This document shows positions 48,533-58,165 of a DNA stretch of 64,000 bases, piece by piece. Under the pieces are notes generated by a model. The model searched no databases. It saw nothing but the letters and a program-made list of their open reading frames with translations, and was not told the DNA's origin. A program made the position numbers and the translations under genes. The stretch lies in contig NZ_BAKK01000006.1 of assembly GCF_000614145.1 (NCBI RefSeq), positions 96,060 through 160,059 of the forward strand, written 5' to 3'. Position 1 is the stretch's first letter. Every line of letters starts with the position of its first letter. This DNA comes from Bacteroides faecichinchillae JCM 17102 (GTDB lineage Bacteria > Bacteroidota > Bacteroidia > Bacteroidales > Bacteroidaceae).

Positions 48533-49141
48533 TCATTTTTTATCCATAATACGTGCTGTTTCCACCTTTTCCAACCTTGCACGCAATTTTGACATCATCG
48601 AACTACGGATTCTCAACGTCATACTGCAATCCATATCATAGATTTGACTGATAATCTCCGGTTCTTCTTCTTTCACGATACGCATGATGTCATTCATAAA
48701 AGGATATTCAAACATTACCGTTACTTCTTCATCAACTGTTTTTTCTATAATAGTTGCAGCCGCAATTGCTTCGGCAGCAGCAGCTTTATAAGCTACAATC
48801 AAGCCACTTGTACCCAACTTAATTCCTCCGAAATATCGGACTACAATAATCAGAATATCAGTCAGTTCATTCGAATTTATCTGTCCTAGTATTGGTTTAC
48901 CTGCGGTTCCGGAAGGTTCTCCATTATCGTTTGCACGAAAATCTTTTCGCATTGCTCCCAACATGTATGCATAACATACATGACGGGCATCATAATATTT
49001 CTTCTGATACGTTTCAAGATGTGTCTTAATTTCATCGATCGTACGCACAGGAAGGGCAATAGCAATAAACTTGCTTCGCTTTTCTGTATAAATACCTTCG
49101 GAAGGTTCGACTATGGTTTTATAAGTATCTTCAGCAGTCAT
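48533..49141 (-). CDS. YigZ/IMPACT family protein
   Basis: The start is ATG 49141 (MTAEDTYKTIVEPS), because the -7 box lies just upstream. A 202-residue IMPACT/YigZ protein: GIYTEKRSKFIAIALPV, HVCYAYMLG, DFRANDNGEPSGTAGKPIL (family signature), VVRYFGGIKLGTSGLIVAYK, and a C-terminal DUF1949-like domain. The family is linked to translation regulation in eukaryotes; bacterial role unclear. First gene before the HpaII-like gene. Confidence 0.9.
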   Translation of the reverse strand: MTAEDTYKTIVEPSEGIYTEKRSKFIAIALPVRTIDEIKTHLETYQKKYYDARHVCYAYMLGAMRKDFRANDNGEPSGTAGKPILGQINSNELTDILIIVVRYFGGIKLGTSGLIVAYKAAAAEAIAAATIIEKTVDEEVTVMFEYPFMNDIMRIVKEEEPEIISQIYDMDCSMTLRIRSSMMSKLRARLEKVETARIMDKK

Positions 49142-49145
49142 GGTG

Positions 49146-49153
49146 CAAAGATA
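49146..49153 (-). promoter_or_regulatory. -7 promoter box abutting the yigZ start
   Basis: CAAAGATA (TATCTTTG) ends five bases before the yigZ ATG, which predicts leaderless mRNA. Confidence 0.55.
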
Positions 49154-49300
49154 CGGCTTTATTGATAGAATTCCATCTCTCACCTAGAAATTATTGTTTA
49201 CTTAACAGGAACTTAAACAAGTTAAAAAATGCCTTGCAATTTTAGAAAAAACTCATATTGTCTCTTGAACTCACATTATCATTATCTGTATTAGAACAAT

Positions 49301-49423
49301 TGAAAGGAGGTACTAGACTTCTTTGGAAGACATATTAAAGTTACTCAAAAGATATACTAGAGTTGTTTGAAAGATATACAATAACAGATCGAAAGATGTA
49401 CATGACTTGGCTGAAAGATGTAC
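49301..49423. repeat. Tandem-periodic array, consensus TGAAAGATRTAC every 22 bp
   Basis: Copies start at 49324 (weaker), 49346, 49368, 49390 and 49412, each exactly 22 bp apart, with a further degenerate copy at 49301 (one base longer). Twelve conserved bases alternate with ten variable ones. It lies in the 49.2-50.1 kb stretch, which has no gene on either strand; the rest of that stretch is AT-rich with no other clear feature. Confidence 0.85.
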
Positions 49424-49964
49424 TTAGATTAATCGTTTTTTTCACAAGATACGACTGATCTTCTTTTGCAGATCGAGAAGTCAGTAGAACTGGATTGAAC
49501 ACTCAACTTTATTGAATCAAATACTTTAATTACCAATGAAATGTTTAACTTCAAACCTTTCAATGTTCTGTGATAAACTATTCGATCTTTTTTTTAATCA
49601 CAAACGAAGTTTGAATCAAACATTGAGAAGATTATCCTGAGATATTTCAATCATTCTTTTAGAAATCCCGTCTACGGAAAGTAAATGAAATCTCTTTTCT
49701 GTCATGTCATATTTTACTGTATATCGTTATCAATCTGAGAGATATAATGAAGGAACATATTTATACCACTTTCTATTGTCGTAAAAGATTCAACCCGAAA
49801 GATATGACATACAGAAAAGAAACTAAATCTGCTTCTTCATCATAAGTAATTATAACACATACAGATAGAACAAAATATGACGATGAATGAAAATGAAATA
49901 GCAATTATCAAATGAATGATTTTAGTATATGTATTCCTAAAAAGAAACTATATATAAAAATGAA

Positions 49965-50096
49965 CGGTTAATCCGATAACTTCATACGGTTAATTTAATA
50001 ACATTACACGATGAATTTAGTAACGTTATACGGTCAATCATATATAAATGAGCAGTCAATTCAATACAACTAATAGGATGATTATGATGAATTGAC
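49965..50096. repeat. Second tandem-periodic array, consensus CGGTTAATTTAATAAC every 22 bp
   Basis: Units start at 49965, 49987, 50009, 50031 and 50053, and weakly at 50075, all exactly 22 bp apart. The motif differs from that at 49301 but the period is identical. It ends about 24 bases before the DUF1015 stop codon, so downstream of that convergently facing gene. Confidence 0.82.
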
Positions 50097-50119
50097 CGCT
50101 CGAATTTATAAAAGTTCTC

Positions 50120-51367
50120 TTAGTCTAGCTTATGAATCACTAACCCTGAACGCAGTTTTGGTTCAAACCAAGTAGTCTTTGGAGGCATTATATTACCAGT
50201 ATCCGCAATATCCATCAATTGTTTCATTGATACCGGATAAAGAGCCAACGCTACTTTCATTTCACCACTATCTACTCTTTTCTTCAATTCTCCTAAACCA
50301 CGAATACCACCAACAAAATCAATGCGTTTATCAGAACGGAGATCTTTAATTCCTAGAATTTCTTCCAATATCAGGTTAGAAGAAATGGTCACATCAAGCA
50401 CTCCGATAGGGTCATTATCATCATAAGTACCGATCTTTGCAGTTAAACTATACCACTTACCCTCCAGATAAAGAGAGAAATTGTGTAAACCTGACGGTTT
50501 ATAAATATCAATTCCCTCCTCTTTCACAATAAAGTTTTTCTGTAAAGCTGCCAAAAACTGTTCCGGAGTCAATCCGTTGAGATCTTTCACGACACGGTTA
50601 TAGTCAATGATAGTTAGTTGATTTGCAGGAAAGCAAACGGCCATAAAATAGTTATACTCTTCATCCCCACAATGATTTGCATTCTGCTTCGCTTTTTCGG
50701 CACCTACCAATGCAGCAGCTGCAGAACGATGATGCCCATCGGCAATATAAAGAGCCGGCATTTTAGCAAATTCAGAAGTGATAGTAGCAATATCTTCATC
50801 CTGATCTATAATCCAGAATGAATGGCCAAAACCATCACCCGGAGCGATAAAGTCATAAACAGGTTTATTAGCTACATATTTCTTAATGATACCATCCAGT
50901 TTCACATTATCAGGATAAGCAAAGAAAACAGGTTCGATATTGGCATTATTCACACGAACATGTTTCATACGGTCTTCTTCTTTGTCACGACGTGTCAGTT
51001 CGTGTTTCTTGATAACACCATTCATGTAATCAGGTACATAAGCACCGACTACCAGCCCATATTGGGTTTTGCCGTTCATCGTCTGAGCATAGATGTAATA
51101 GTTCTCTTTTGCATCCTGTACCAGCCAGCCTTTGTCCTGGAAAAGTTGGAAATTCTCGGCAGCTTTTTCATATACACGCTCATCGTGTTCATCCGTACCA
51201 ACTGGGAAATCTATTTCAGGTTTAATGATATGATAAAGGGACTTTTCGTTACCTTCCGCTTCTACGCGGGCTTCTTCGGAGTTCAGTACATCATAAGGGC
51301 GTGAAGCTACCTGCTCAACCAGGTCTTGTGGAGGACGAATGCCTTTGAAAGGTTTAATTATAGCCAT
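50120..51367 (-). CDS. DUF1015 family protein
   Basis: The start is ATG 51367 (MAIIKPFKGIRPPQDL), giving 415 residues. DUF1015 hallmarks: SRPYDVLNSEEARVEAEGNE near the N-terminus, PDNVKLDGIIKKY, ADGHHRSAAAALVGAEKAKQ in the centre. A kinase-like or nucleotide-binding role has been proposed; function unknown. It follows serC-serA, an arrangement common in Bacteroides, suggesting a link to serine metabolism. It has its own promoter overlapping the serA terminator. Confidence 0.92.
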   Translation of the reverse strand: MAIIKPFKGIRPPQDLVEQVASRPYDVLNSEEARVEAEGNEKSLYHIIKPEIDFPVGTDEHDERVYEKAAENFQLFQDKGWLVQDAKENYYIYAQTMNGKTQYGLVVGAYVPDYMNGVIKKHELTRRDKEEDRMKHVRVNNANIEPVFFAYPDNVKLDGIIKKYVANKPVYDFIAPGDGFGHSFWIIDQDEDIATITSEFAKMPALYIADGHHRSAAAALVGAEKAKQNANHCGDEEYNYFMAVCFPANQLTIIDYNRVVKDLNGLTPEQFLAALQKNFIVKEEGIDIYKPSGLHNFSLYLEGKWYSLTAKIGTYDDNDPIGVLDVTISSNLILEEILGIKDLRSDKRIDFVGGIRGLGELKKRVDSGEMKVALALYPVSMKQLMDIADTGNIMPPKTTWFEPKLRSGLVIHKLD

Positions 51368-51397
51368 GATAATAGGTATTTTATATGAAAAATTAAA

Positions 51398-51426
51398 AGC
51401 CACAGACTTATTGAAAATCTGTGGCT
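51398..51426 (-). terminator. serA terminator just upstream of DUF1015
   Basis: AGCCACAGA and TCTGTGGCT pair, and on the minus strand the stem is followed by TTTAATTTTTC. It stands only 31 bases before the DUF1015 ATG. Confidence 0.75.
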
Positions 51427-51434
51427 CAAATATA
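51427..51434 (-). promoter_or_regulatory. -7 promoter box of DUF1015, abutting the terminator
   Basis: CAAATATA (TATATTTG on the minus strand) directly touches the terminator stem, so the expected start site falls inside the stem. Confidence 0.5.
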
Positions 51435-51506
51435 CTACTTATTTCTATAATAGACGTTTTATAGTGAACTGTTTTTATTCCAAATACTTACTAATGACTT
51501 TGAATA

Positions 51507-52427
51507 TTACTTATTCACTCTGAATTTCTCGCAACCGTCTTTTAGGAAACCTACGATTTGTTTAGCAGCAGCAATACCTGCATTGATATTTGCTTCGGCT
51601 GTCTGTGCACCCATCTTCTTAGGAGTTGAGAAATAACGTCCCGCAAATTTCTCTGCAAATTCAGCATTAGCTGCAGGCATAATATCTGTAATATACTTAA
51701 AATCAACACGTTGTTCCATCAACTTAATCAACTCAACTTCGTTAATAACTTCCTTACGAGCTGTGTTTACTAACATAGCACCCTTCGGCATATCTTTCAG
51801 CAAAGCATAATTAATAGAGTTTTTAGTTTCAGCAGTTGCAGGAATATGAAGAGATACTACCTGACAAGTCTTATACAATTCTTCTGCTGAATCAAGTGCT
51901 TTTACACCATCTTTTTCGATCACATCCTTTGGGCAGAATGCATCATAAGCATACACTTCCATTCCAAAGCCTTTTGCTATGCGTGCTACATTGCGACCTA
52001 CATTTCCGTAAGCATGAATACCCAATTTCTTACCCATCAATTCAGTACCAGAAGTTCCGTTATAGAAGTTACGAACGGCATAAACCATCATACCCAAAGC
52101 TAATTCGGCTACAGCATTAGAATTTTGTCCCGGAGTATTCATTACGCATACACCATGGGCAGTGGCAGCTTCCAGATCTACATTATCATATCCTGCACCT
52201 GCACGAACTACGATTTTCAATTCTTTGGCAGCATCCAATACTTCGGCATCAATAATATCACTACGGATAATAATAGCATTAGCATCTTTCACTGCATCCA
52301 ACAGTTGAGCTTTTTCTGTATATTTTTCCAACAAAGCAAGTTCATAACCTGCTGCTTCTATTTCTTTACGAATACCGTCTACAGCAACTTTCGCAAACGG
52401 TTTATCAGTAGCTATAAGTATTTTCAT
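51507..52427 (-). CDS. serA: D-3-phosphoglycerate dehydrogenase
   Basis: A 306-residue D-2-hydroxyacid dehydrogenase: VVRAGAGYDNVDLEAATAHG, NAVAELALGMMVYAVRN, LGIHAYGNVGRNVARIAKGF (NAD+ loop), VSLHIPATAETKN, and AMLVNTARKEVINEVELI. It lacks the C-terminal ACT domain, the short form usual in Bacteroides, so feedback by serine is probably absent. It oxidises 3-phosphoglycerate in serine synthesis and follows serC by about 100 bases. Confidence 0.92.
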   Translation of the reverse strand: MKILIATDKPFAKVAVDGIRKEIEAAGYELALLEKYTEKAQLLDAVKDANAIIIRSDIIDAEVLDAAKELKIVVRAGAGYDNVDLEAATAHGVCVMNTPGQNSNAVAELALGMMVYAVRNFYNGTSGTELMGKKLGIHAYGNVGRNVARIAKGFGMEVYAYDAFCPKDVIEKDGVKALDSAEELYKTCQVVSLHIPATAETKNSINYALLKDMPKGAMLVNTARKEVINEVELIKLMEQRVDFKYITDIMPAANAEFAEKFAGRYFSTPKKMGAQTAEANINAGIAAAKQIVGFLKDGCEKFRVNK

Positions 52428-52529
52428 AATCTAGTTCTATTTATAAAGACTCACCACAGATTACGCAAACTTCTTCAGATTATTTTATTCAAAATCCGGA
52501 ATTCTATGTAACCTGTGGCGAAAATAATA

Positions 52530-53597
52530 TTAATGAAGTTTCTCAAATTCCTGCATACAGTCGATCAAAGCCTGTACACTTTCTTTCGGCATTGCATTGT
52601 AACAAGAGGCACGGAAACCACCTACCGAACGGTGTCCTTTGATACCTACCATACCTCTTTCTGTAGCAAACTTCATGAAATCAGTTTCAAGGTCTTTGTA
52701 CTCAGGTGCCATTACAAAACAGATATTCATGCGTGAACGGTCTTCCTTAACAGCGGTACCTACAAACAATTTGTTACGATCGATTTCTGCATATAGCATA
52801 TCAGCCTTTTCGATAGCACGACGTTGCATTTCTTCTACACCACCTTGTGCCTTGATCCAACGTAAGTTCAACAATGCTGCGTAAATAGGTACTACTGGAG
52901 GAGTGTTGAACATAGAACCATTGTCAATATGTGTCTGATAATTCAACATAGACGGAATGTAACGGGAAACTTTACCTACAGCATCATTCTTTACAATTAC
53001 AAAAGTAAGACCTGCAGGAGCCAAGTTTTTCTGTGCACCACCATAGATACAGATATATTTAGAAACGTCAATCGGACGTGAGAAAATATCAGAAGACATA
53101 TCAGCTACCATGGGAACCGGAGAGTCAAGATCACTCTTCAACTCAGTACCGTAAATGGTGTTATTAGTGGTAATATGGAAATAATCTGCGTCTCCCGGAA
53201 CTGTGTAATCTTTCGGAATGTATGTATAAGTGGCTTCAGCAGAAGAGGCAACTTCGACAACCTCTCCGAATCCCTTCGCTTCTTTCATTGCTTTCTTAGC
53301 CCAAACGCCAGTGTTCAAGTAAGCAGCTTTCTTTTCAAGAAAGTTGAAAGGCACCATGCAGAACTCCATACTAGCTCCTCCACCCAAGAACAATACCGAA
53401 TAACCTTCGGGGATATTAAGTAATTCCTTGAATAAGGCCACTGCTTCATCAACCACAGGTTGGAAGTCTTTAGCGCGATGGCTGATTTCCATCAGAGAGA
53501 GACCAGAGCCGTTGAAATCTAAAATAGCCTTCGCTGTATCCTCTATCACCTCACGCGGAAGAATGGAAGGTCCTGCATTGAAATTATGCTTTTTCAT
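52530..53597 (-). CDS. serC: Phosphoserine aminotransferase
   Basis: A 355-residue PLP enzyme converting 3-phosphohydroxypyruvate to phosphoserine (and acting in B6 synthesis). [20 protein letters not shown] at the N-terminus, [27 protein letters not shown], and [19 protein letters not shown] with the PLP lysine. First gene of serC-serA-DUF1015. A TAAATTCG sequence upstream (near 53650, minus strand) is a plausible variant -7 box. Confidence 0.96.
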   Translation of the reverse strand: MKKHNFNAGPSILPREVIEDTAKAILDFNGSGLSLMEISHRAKDFQPVVDEAVALFKELLNIPEGYSVLFLGGGASMEFCMVPFNFLEKKAAYLNTGVWAKKAMKEAKGFGEVVEVASSAEATYTYIPKDYTVPGDADYFHITTNNTIYGTELKSDLDSPVPMVADMSSDIFSRPIDVSKYICIYGGAQKNLAPAGLTFVIVKNDAVGKVSRYIPSMLNYQTHIDNGSMFNTPPVVPIYAALLNLRWIKAQGGVEEMQRRAIEKADMLYAEIDRNKLFVGTAVKEDRSRMNICFVMAPEYKDLETDFMKFATERGMVGIKGHRSVGGFRASCYNAMPKESVQALIDCMQEFEKLH

Positions 53598-54179
53598 TTG
53601 AAGTTTGTTTTTGGTTTAACAATTTCGTTAGTTTATGTCGTTAGACCCTGCGAATTTACGAATTAATTTCCGCCACACAAATCTTTCCTTATAAAAATAC
53701 TGTTTTAAAGCAGATTTCTCTTTCTTTTTATTGGTTTATACAGGAAATATACACCATATTGTTATCTATACATATCAAGTTAGGGATTTTAGACGAAAAT
53801 AAAGTCTTGCAAGAAATATGGATATGAAAAGGCTTTTGATATAATTATAAAAGGAAAATTGAGGGATATTGAGACTCGAATAATGACTTAGAAAAGACCT
53901 ATCCTCTCGAATTAACTCCATTCTCACTAATGCCTAAAACTACAAAATCTCTGCCTAAAAGCATACATTTAGACTTAATATATCTCTTAATTAAAAGATA
54001 CATATATTTCTACGGAACTATTGTTTCAAAAAATATTATACTATTTCTGACAACCTTCTAATTATATAGCAACATATAAAAACGTCATAGTAATGCAGTT
54101 CAATAACCGACCCATATTAACGTTTAAACACCTCATCAATTAAGAGGCAAATTTAAAAAGCATTTATTACCTCTTTTTT
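53598..54179. other. Non-coding gap of about 580 bases
   Basis: AT-rich with no supported gene on either strand. TGCCTAAAA occurs at 53931 and 53952 (21-base step), not enough to call an array. The serC promoter lies at its left end. A T-rich run near 54172-54181 adjoins the helicase stop codon. Confidence 0.55.
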
Positions 54180-55513
54180 TTACTTGGCTTCTTCAAAAAT
54201 GGTTCTCATTCCTTTGATCTTCTCACCTTGAATAAGATTTAATAATTGCTTTACCTTAGTACGACGAATTGCCACAAACGAATAATGTTCTTTCACATCA
54301 ATGGCTCCAACATCTTCGCGATTTAGATTACCTTTTTTATATAAGAATCCGGCAATATCTATTCGACTCAACTTTTCTTTCTTTCCTTTACCTATATAGA
54401 TAGTAGCCCAAACCGATTTCGGAGGACGAGGAGGATTCTCCGGTAATACTACCGTTTCTATGTCTTCCAAAATATAGGATGGCAATTTTTCTTCTTCATT
54501 AAGAATCAAATATGAAGTACCTGTTGCATCCCATCGGGCAGTACGACCATTGCGATGTGTAAACGCTTCTTCATTCACTGGCAAATGATAATGAATGATA
54601 TGCTCAATTTCAGGTATATCAAGTCCACGTGCTGCAAGATCGGTAGAAATCAGAACATGACAACTACCGTTACGAAATTTATATAATGCACGCTCTCGGT
54701 CGGGCTGTTCCATCCCTCCATGAAAACGTTCAGCAGACAATTTTTTTTCTGCTAATAATTTATGTACACGATCTACAGCATCCCGATGATTGCAGAAAAC
54801 AATACTAGAACTACTATCCAAAGTACAAAGCAGATTATAAAGTGTATCTATTTTATCTTTCGAAAGAGATATCACCTTCATCAAAGTCAAACGAGAATCT
54901 CGCTCCTCAGAAGCTTCCGGAAGGAAATTCAATTTAACCGTTCGGTTTAGTCCTGTGAATTGAGGGATTTCTTTAGTATCAGTAGCAGACAAAAGAATCC
55001 GTTTCTTTAATCCAGTAGTTGATTGACAATCTCCGCCATTTCATCATGAAAACCGAACTCCAACGATTTATCAAATTCATCAATAATCAATGTATGGATA
55101 GTTTCTGGATTGAAATTTCCTTTTGATAAATGATCAGTGATACGTCCTGGTGTACCTATAATAATAGCAGGATGATTACCCACAATACTTTTCTTCTCTT
55201 CCGTAATAGGATGTCCACCATAGCAACAACAAGTCTTCCAAGAAGTACCCATTGATTTGAATACAGTATCTATCTGCAAAGCTAACTCACGTGAAGGAAC
55301 AAGAATCAATACCTGTACACTGTTATCATCTGTTCTCAGGGTGAGCAACAAAGGTAACAGATATGCCAGAGTCTTACCTGAACCTGTAGGTGACAAGAGA
55401 ATCACGTCTTTCTTGCCCATAGCTTGTTCTAGTGATGCTTCCTGCATCGGATTCAGCGCCTCAATATTCAAATTACGAAGGGCTGACTCTATTATTTCAT
55501 TATTCTGTAACAT
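54180..55513 (-). pseudogene. DEAD-box RNA helicase (DbpA-like), one-base frameshift
   Basis: An SF2 RNA helicase split near 55010. The first frame carries the Q motif and ALNPMQEASLEQAM, Walker A LLSPTGSGKTLAYLLPLL, LVPSRELALQI, GTPGRITDHL and a DEFDK DEAD-box variant. It then stops after NQLLD. With one added base it continues GLKKRILLSATDTKEIPQFT (motif III SAT), then HVLISTDLAARGLDIPEIEH, HYHLPVNEEAFTHRNGRTAR, and a DbpA-like RNA-binding tail (IYIGKGKKEKLSRIDIAGFL). About 444 residues restored. Predicted role in large-subunit assembly. -7 box six bases before the ATG. Confidence 0.85.
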
Positions 55514-55518
55514 GTAAA

Positions 55519-55526
55519 CAAAGATA
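55519..55526 (-). promoter_or_regulatory. -7 promoter box abutting the helicase start
   Basis: CAAAGATA (TATCTTTG) ends six bases before the ATG at 55513, which predicts leaderless mRNA. Confidence 0.55.
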
Positions 55527-55553
55527 TGAAAAGAAATGAAGAATGAAAGTAAA

Positions 55554-55736
55554 TTATGATATTTTAGCCATGCCTGTTAATATGTAACGACCTTTCAAAT
55601 CATGTTCCTTCATATAAATTACAACCTCCGCCCGACAGGCTGAAATCAAGGCATATCCTGTAAGATTTTCATTGATAGCTTTGGTAAACGAATATTCTGT
55701 GTCATTGTAGATAAAAGATATACGGTGATATTCCAT
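55554..55736 (-). CDS. Small conserved-looking protein of 60 residues
   Basis: A 60-residue soluble protein (MEYHRISFIYNDTEYSFTKA...) with mixed alpha/beta character and a single cysteine (ACRAE). No family recognised. I accept it as a gene because it has a -7 box 34 bases upstream, uses a normal ATG, and fits the gap before the helicase promoter. Confidence 0.6.
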   Translation of the reverse strand: MEYHRISFIYNDTEYSFTKAINENLTGYALISACRAEVVIYMKEHDLKGRYILTGMAKIS

Positions 55737-55769
55737 AACATAATGTATTTAAAAGATCAATATTGGTGT

Positions 55770-55777
55770 CAAATGTA
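55770..55777 (-). promoter_or_regulatory. -7 promoter box of the 60-residue gene
   Basis: CAAATGTA is the reverse complement of TACATTTG (TAnnTTTG). Confidence 0.5.
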
Positions 55778-55874
55778 CAAAAATAATAGATAGTATTAAT
55801 AAAAAACAGGAAACTATATTTGGAATCTATATGAAATTTATCAATTAGAAATGAAAGTGAAAAGCTAAAAAATA

Positions 55875-55920
55875 AACGGGAAACCTGAAAGACATAATTG
55901 TCTTTTTCAGATCTCCCGTT
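55875..55920 (-). terminator. Terminator of the nqr operon
   Basis: AACGGGA pairs with TCCCGTT and CTGAAAGACA with TGTCTTTTTCAG around a TAAT loop. On the minus strand it runs into TATTTTTTAG. It lies about 200 bases after the nqrF stop. The rest of 55921-56120 shows nothing recognisable. Confidence 0.75.
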
Positions 55921-56120
55921 AGTCCTATATGCTATATTTCTAATGAATATTCACTCAGGAAAATAGACTCTTTAACTTTAAAACTGTTCTTTCCATATTA
56001 CAGTACATACTTCGTTTCTGAAATAATACCTCAAGCTATTTAACTTGAACTCTCAGCTTACATACTATAAGCAGCAAAGAACCATTTCTGAAGTTTTACA
56101 AGTTCAGGCTTGTTCGAATA

Positions 56121-57394
56121 TTATCCTCCGAAGTTATCGAACATCAAGTTTTGTGCCGGAACACCCAGATCGTCAAGCATCTTCTCAACAGCTTTGGACA
56201 TCGGACCAGGACCACACATATAATATTCAATATCTTCCGGTGCTTCGTGATTTTTCAAATATGTCTCATAAATTACATTATGAACAAATCCTGGAGTATA
56301 TTTCACACCTGCTGCATCAGCTGCAGGATCCGGACGGTCTAGTGCCAAATGGAATGTGAAGTTCGGGAAGTCTCTTTCAATCTGCAAGAAGTCTTCCAAA
56401 TAGAATACCTCATTCAAAGCACGTGCACCATAGAAATAAGACATTTTACGATCTGTAATATGCAATGTCTTCGTCAAATGCATGATTTGTGCACGCAACG
56501 GAGCCATACCAGCACCACCACCAATCCACATCATTTCTTTTTTAGAATCTAAAATTGGATGGAAGTCTCCGTAAGGACCACTCATAATCACCTTGTCACC
56601 CGGTTTCAGGGTAAAAATGTATGAAGAAGCGATACCAGCAGGTACATCCATAAATCCAGGACCTTGATCTTTCGGTTTAAACGGTGGAGTAGCAATACGT
56701 ACTGTCAGCATAATACGGTCACCTTCTGCCGGGTAGTTAGCCATAGAATAAGCACGAATTGTTTCTTCGTTGTTTGTACACTTCAGGCCAAACAGACCGA
56801 ATTTCTCCCAAGCCGGCAAATATTCCTCACCGATCAGCCCTTATCAATGTCTTTATTGTAATCCATTGTATATTTAGGGATCTTGATCTGTGCATAAGAT
56901 CCTGGAATAAAGTCCATGTGTTCTCCCTTAGGCAGTGCAACGATGAATTCCTTTATAAATGTAGCAACATTCTTGTTGGAGATAACTTCGCACTCCCACT
57001 CTTTTACGCCAAGTACAGATTCATCAATCTTAATAGCCATGTCACCTTTCACTTTCACCTGACAACCCAGACGCCAGTGATCTTGTTGCTGTTTGCGGCT
57101 GAAATGAGGAACTTCAGAAGGCAAGATTTCTCCGCCACCTTCAAGTACCTGACATTTACACTGACCACATGAGCCCTTACCACCACAAGCAGATGACAAG
57201 AATATTCCGTTTACAGACAGCGTGTTCAACAAAGTAGAGCCGGAAGCTACTTCCAGTTCTTTTTCGCCATTAATTGTAAGTTTCACGTCTCCTGAAGGTA
57301 CCAAGAATTTCTTGGAAACCAACAAGATGATAACAAGCAGCAGAATAACCACAAGGAATACCCCAATGCTCGCTAATATTAAATTCATATCCAT
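56121..57394 (-). pseudogene. nqrF: NQR subunit F (NADH- and FAD-binding), one-base frameshift
   Basis: The NADH-oxidising subunit of Na+-NQR. N-terminal membrane helix (about 5-27), 2Fe-2S ferredoxin domain with SSACGGKGSCGQCKCQV (Cys x4 set), then an FNR-like domain. The frame breaks near 56837: NKDIDKG-stop should continue LIGEEYLPAWEKFGLFGLKC, with RAYSMANYPAEGDRIML (FAD), IGGGAGMAPLRAQIMHLT (NADH) and MCGPGPMSKAVEKML following. One added base restores about 424 residues. As the other five subunits are intact, the break is suspicious as sequence error. Confidence 0.9.
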
Positions 57395-57412
57395 TGTTTA
57401 TTCCTTTCTTTA

Positions 57413-58039
57413 TTAGATGTTCAAACCAGAGAAACACATAAATGCGATGGCCATCAAACCTACTGTGATAAATGTGATACCCAAGCCTTTCAAAGGAGCA
57501 GGTACATCCGAGTAAGCCATTTTTTCACGAATAGCAGCCAAACCAACAATAGCCAGTAACCAACCGATACCTGAACCCAATGCATAAGAGAGTGCATCCC
57601 AAATGTCACCAATATATTTCGGATCGCTCGGCGCCAGGTTGATACGCTGTTGCATGAAAAGCGAAGCACCCATGATGGCACAGTTTACAGCAATCAATGG
57701 CAAGAAGATACCAAGTGAAGCATACAGCGACGGACTGAAGCGCTCTACCACCATTTCTACCAATTGCACGATACCAGCAATAACGGCAATAAAAAGAATA
57801 AAACTCAAGAAACTAAGATCAACACCTTCGACAATAGCGTTAGCTGCCAACACCTTAGTTTGCAACAAATAATTGACCGGAAGAGTAACGATCAACACGA
57901 AAGTTACAGCAATACCTAGTCCTACGGCAGTCTTCACATTCTTCGATACAGCTAGGTATGAACACATACCCAAAAAGAATGCGAATATCATGTTGTCCAC
58001 AAAGATGGAGCGGACGAATAAACTTAATAAATGTTCCAT
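57413..58039 (-). CDS. nqrE: NQR subunit E
   Basis: A 208-residue membrane subunit with six hydrophobic helices, paralogous to Nqr[41 protein letters not shown] and [20 protein letters not shown] contain the conserved Gly/Cys residues of the intramembrane iron-sulphur site shared with NqrD. It is encoded 18 bases before nqrF. Confidence 0.95.
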   Translation of the reverse strand: MEHLLSLFVRSIFVDNMIFAFFLGMCSYLAVSKNVKTAVGLGIAVTFVLIVTLPVNYLLQTKVLAANAIVEGVDLSFLSFILFIAVIAGIVQLVEMVVERFSPSLYASLGIFLPLIAVNCAIMGASLFMQQRINLAPSDPKYIGDIWDALSYALGSGIGWLLAIVGLAAIREKMAYSDVPAPLKGLGITFITVGLMAIAFMCFSGLNI

Positions 58040-58165
58040 ATCTTTAATTAAGAATTAAGAAAGAAAAAGTCAGATTGAAAAAGCACCACGAACGGCAACA
58101 TAAAAGTGCACACACTACGCAGTCCCAATTCTTCGTTCCTCATTTTTCATTCTTCATTTATATTA

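Noticed and set aside
49301..50096. CRISPR array
   Set aside because: The conserved parts are only 12-16 bases at a 22-base period with no cas genes; CRISPR repeats and spacers are longer.
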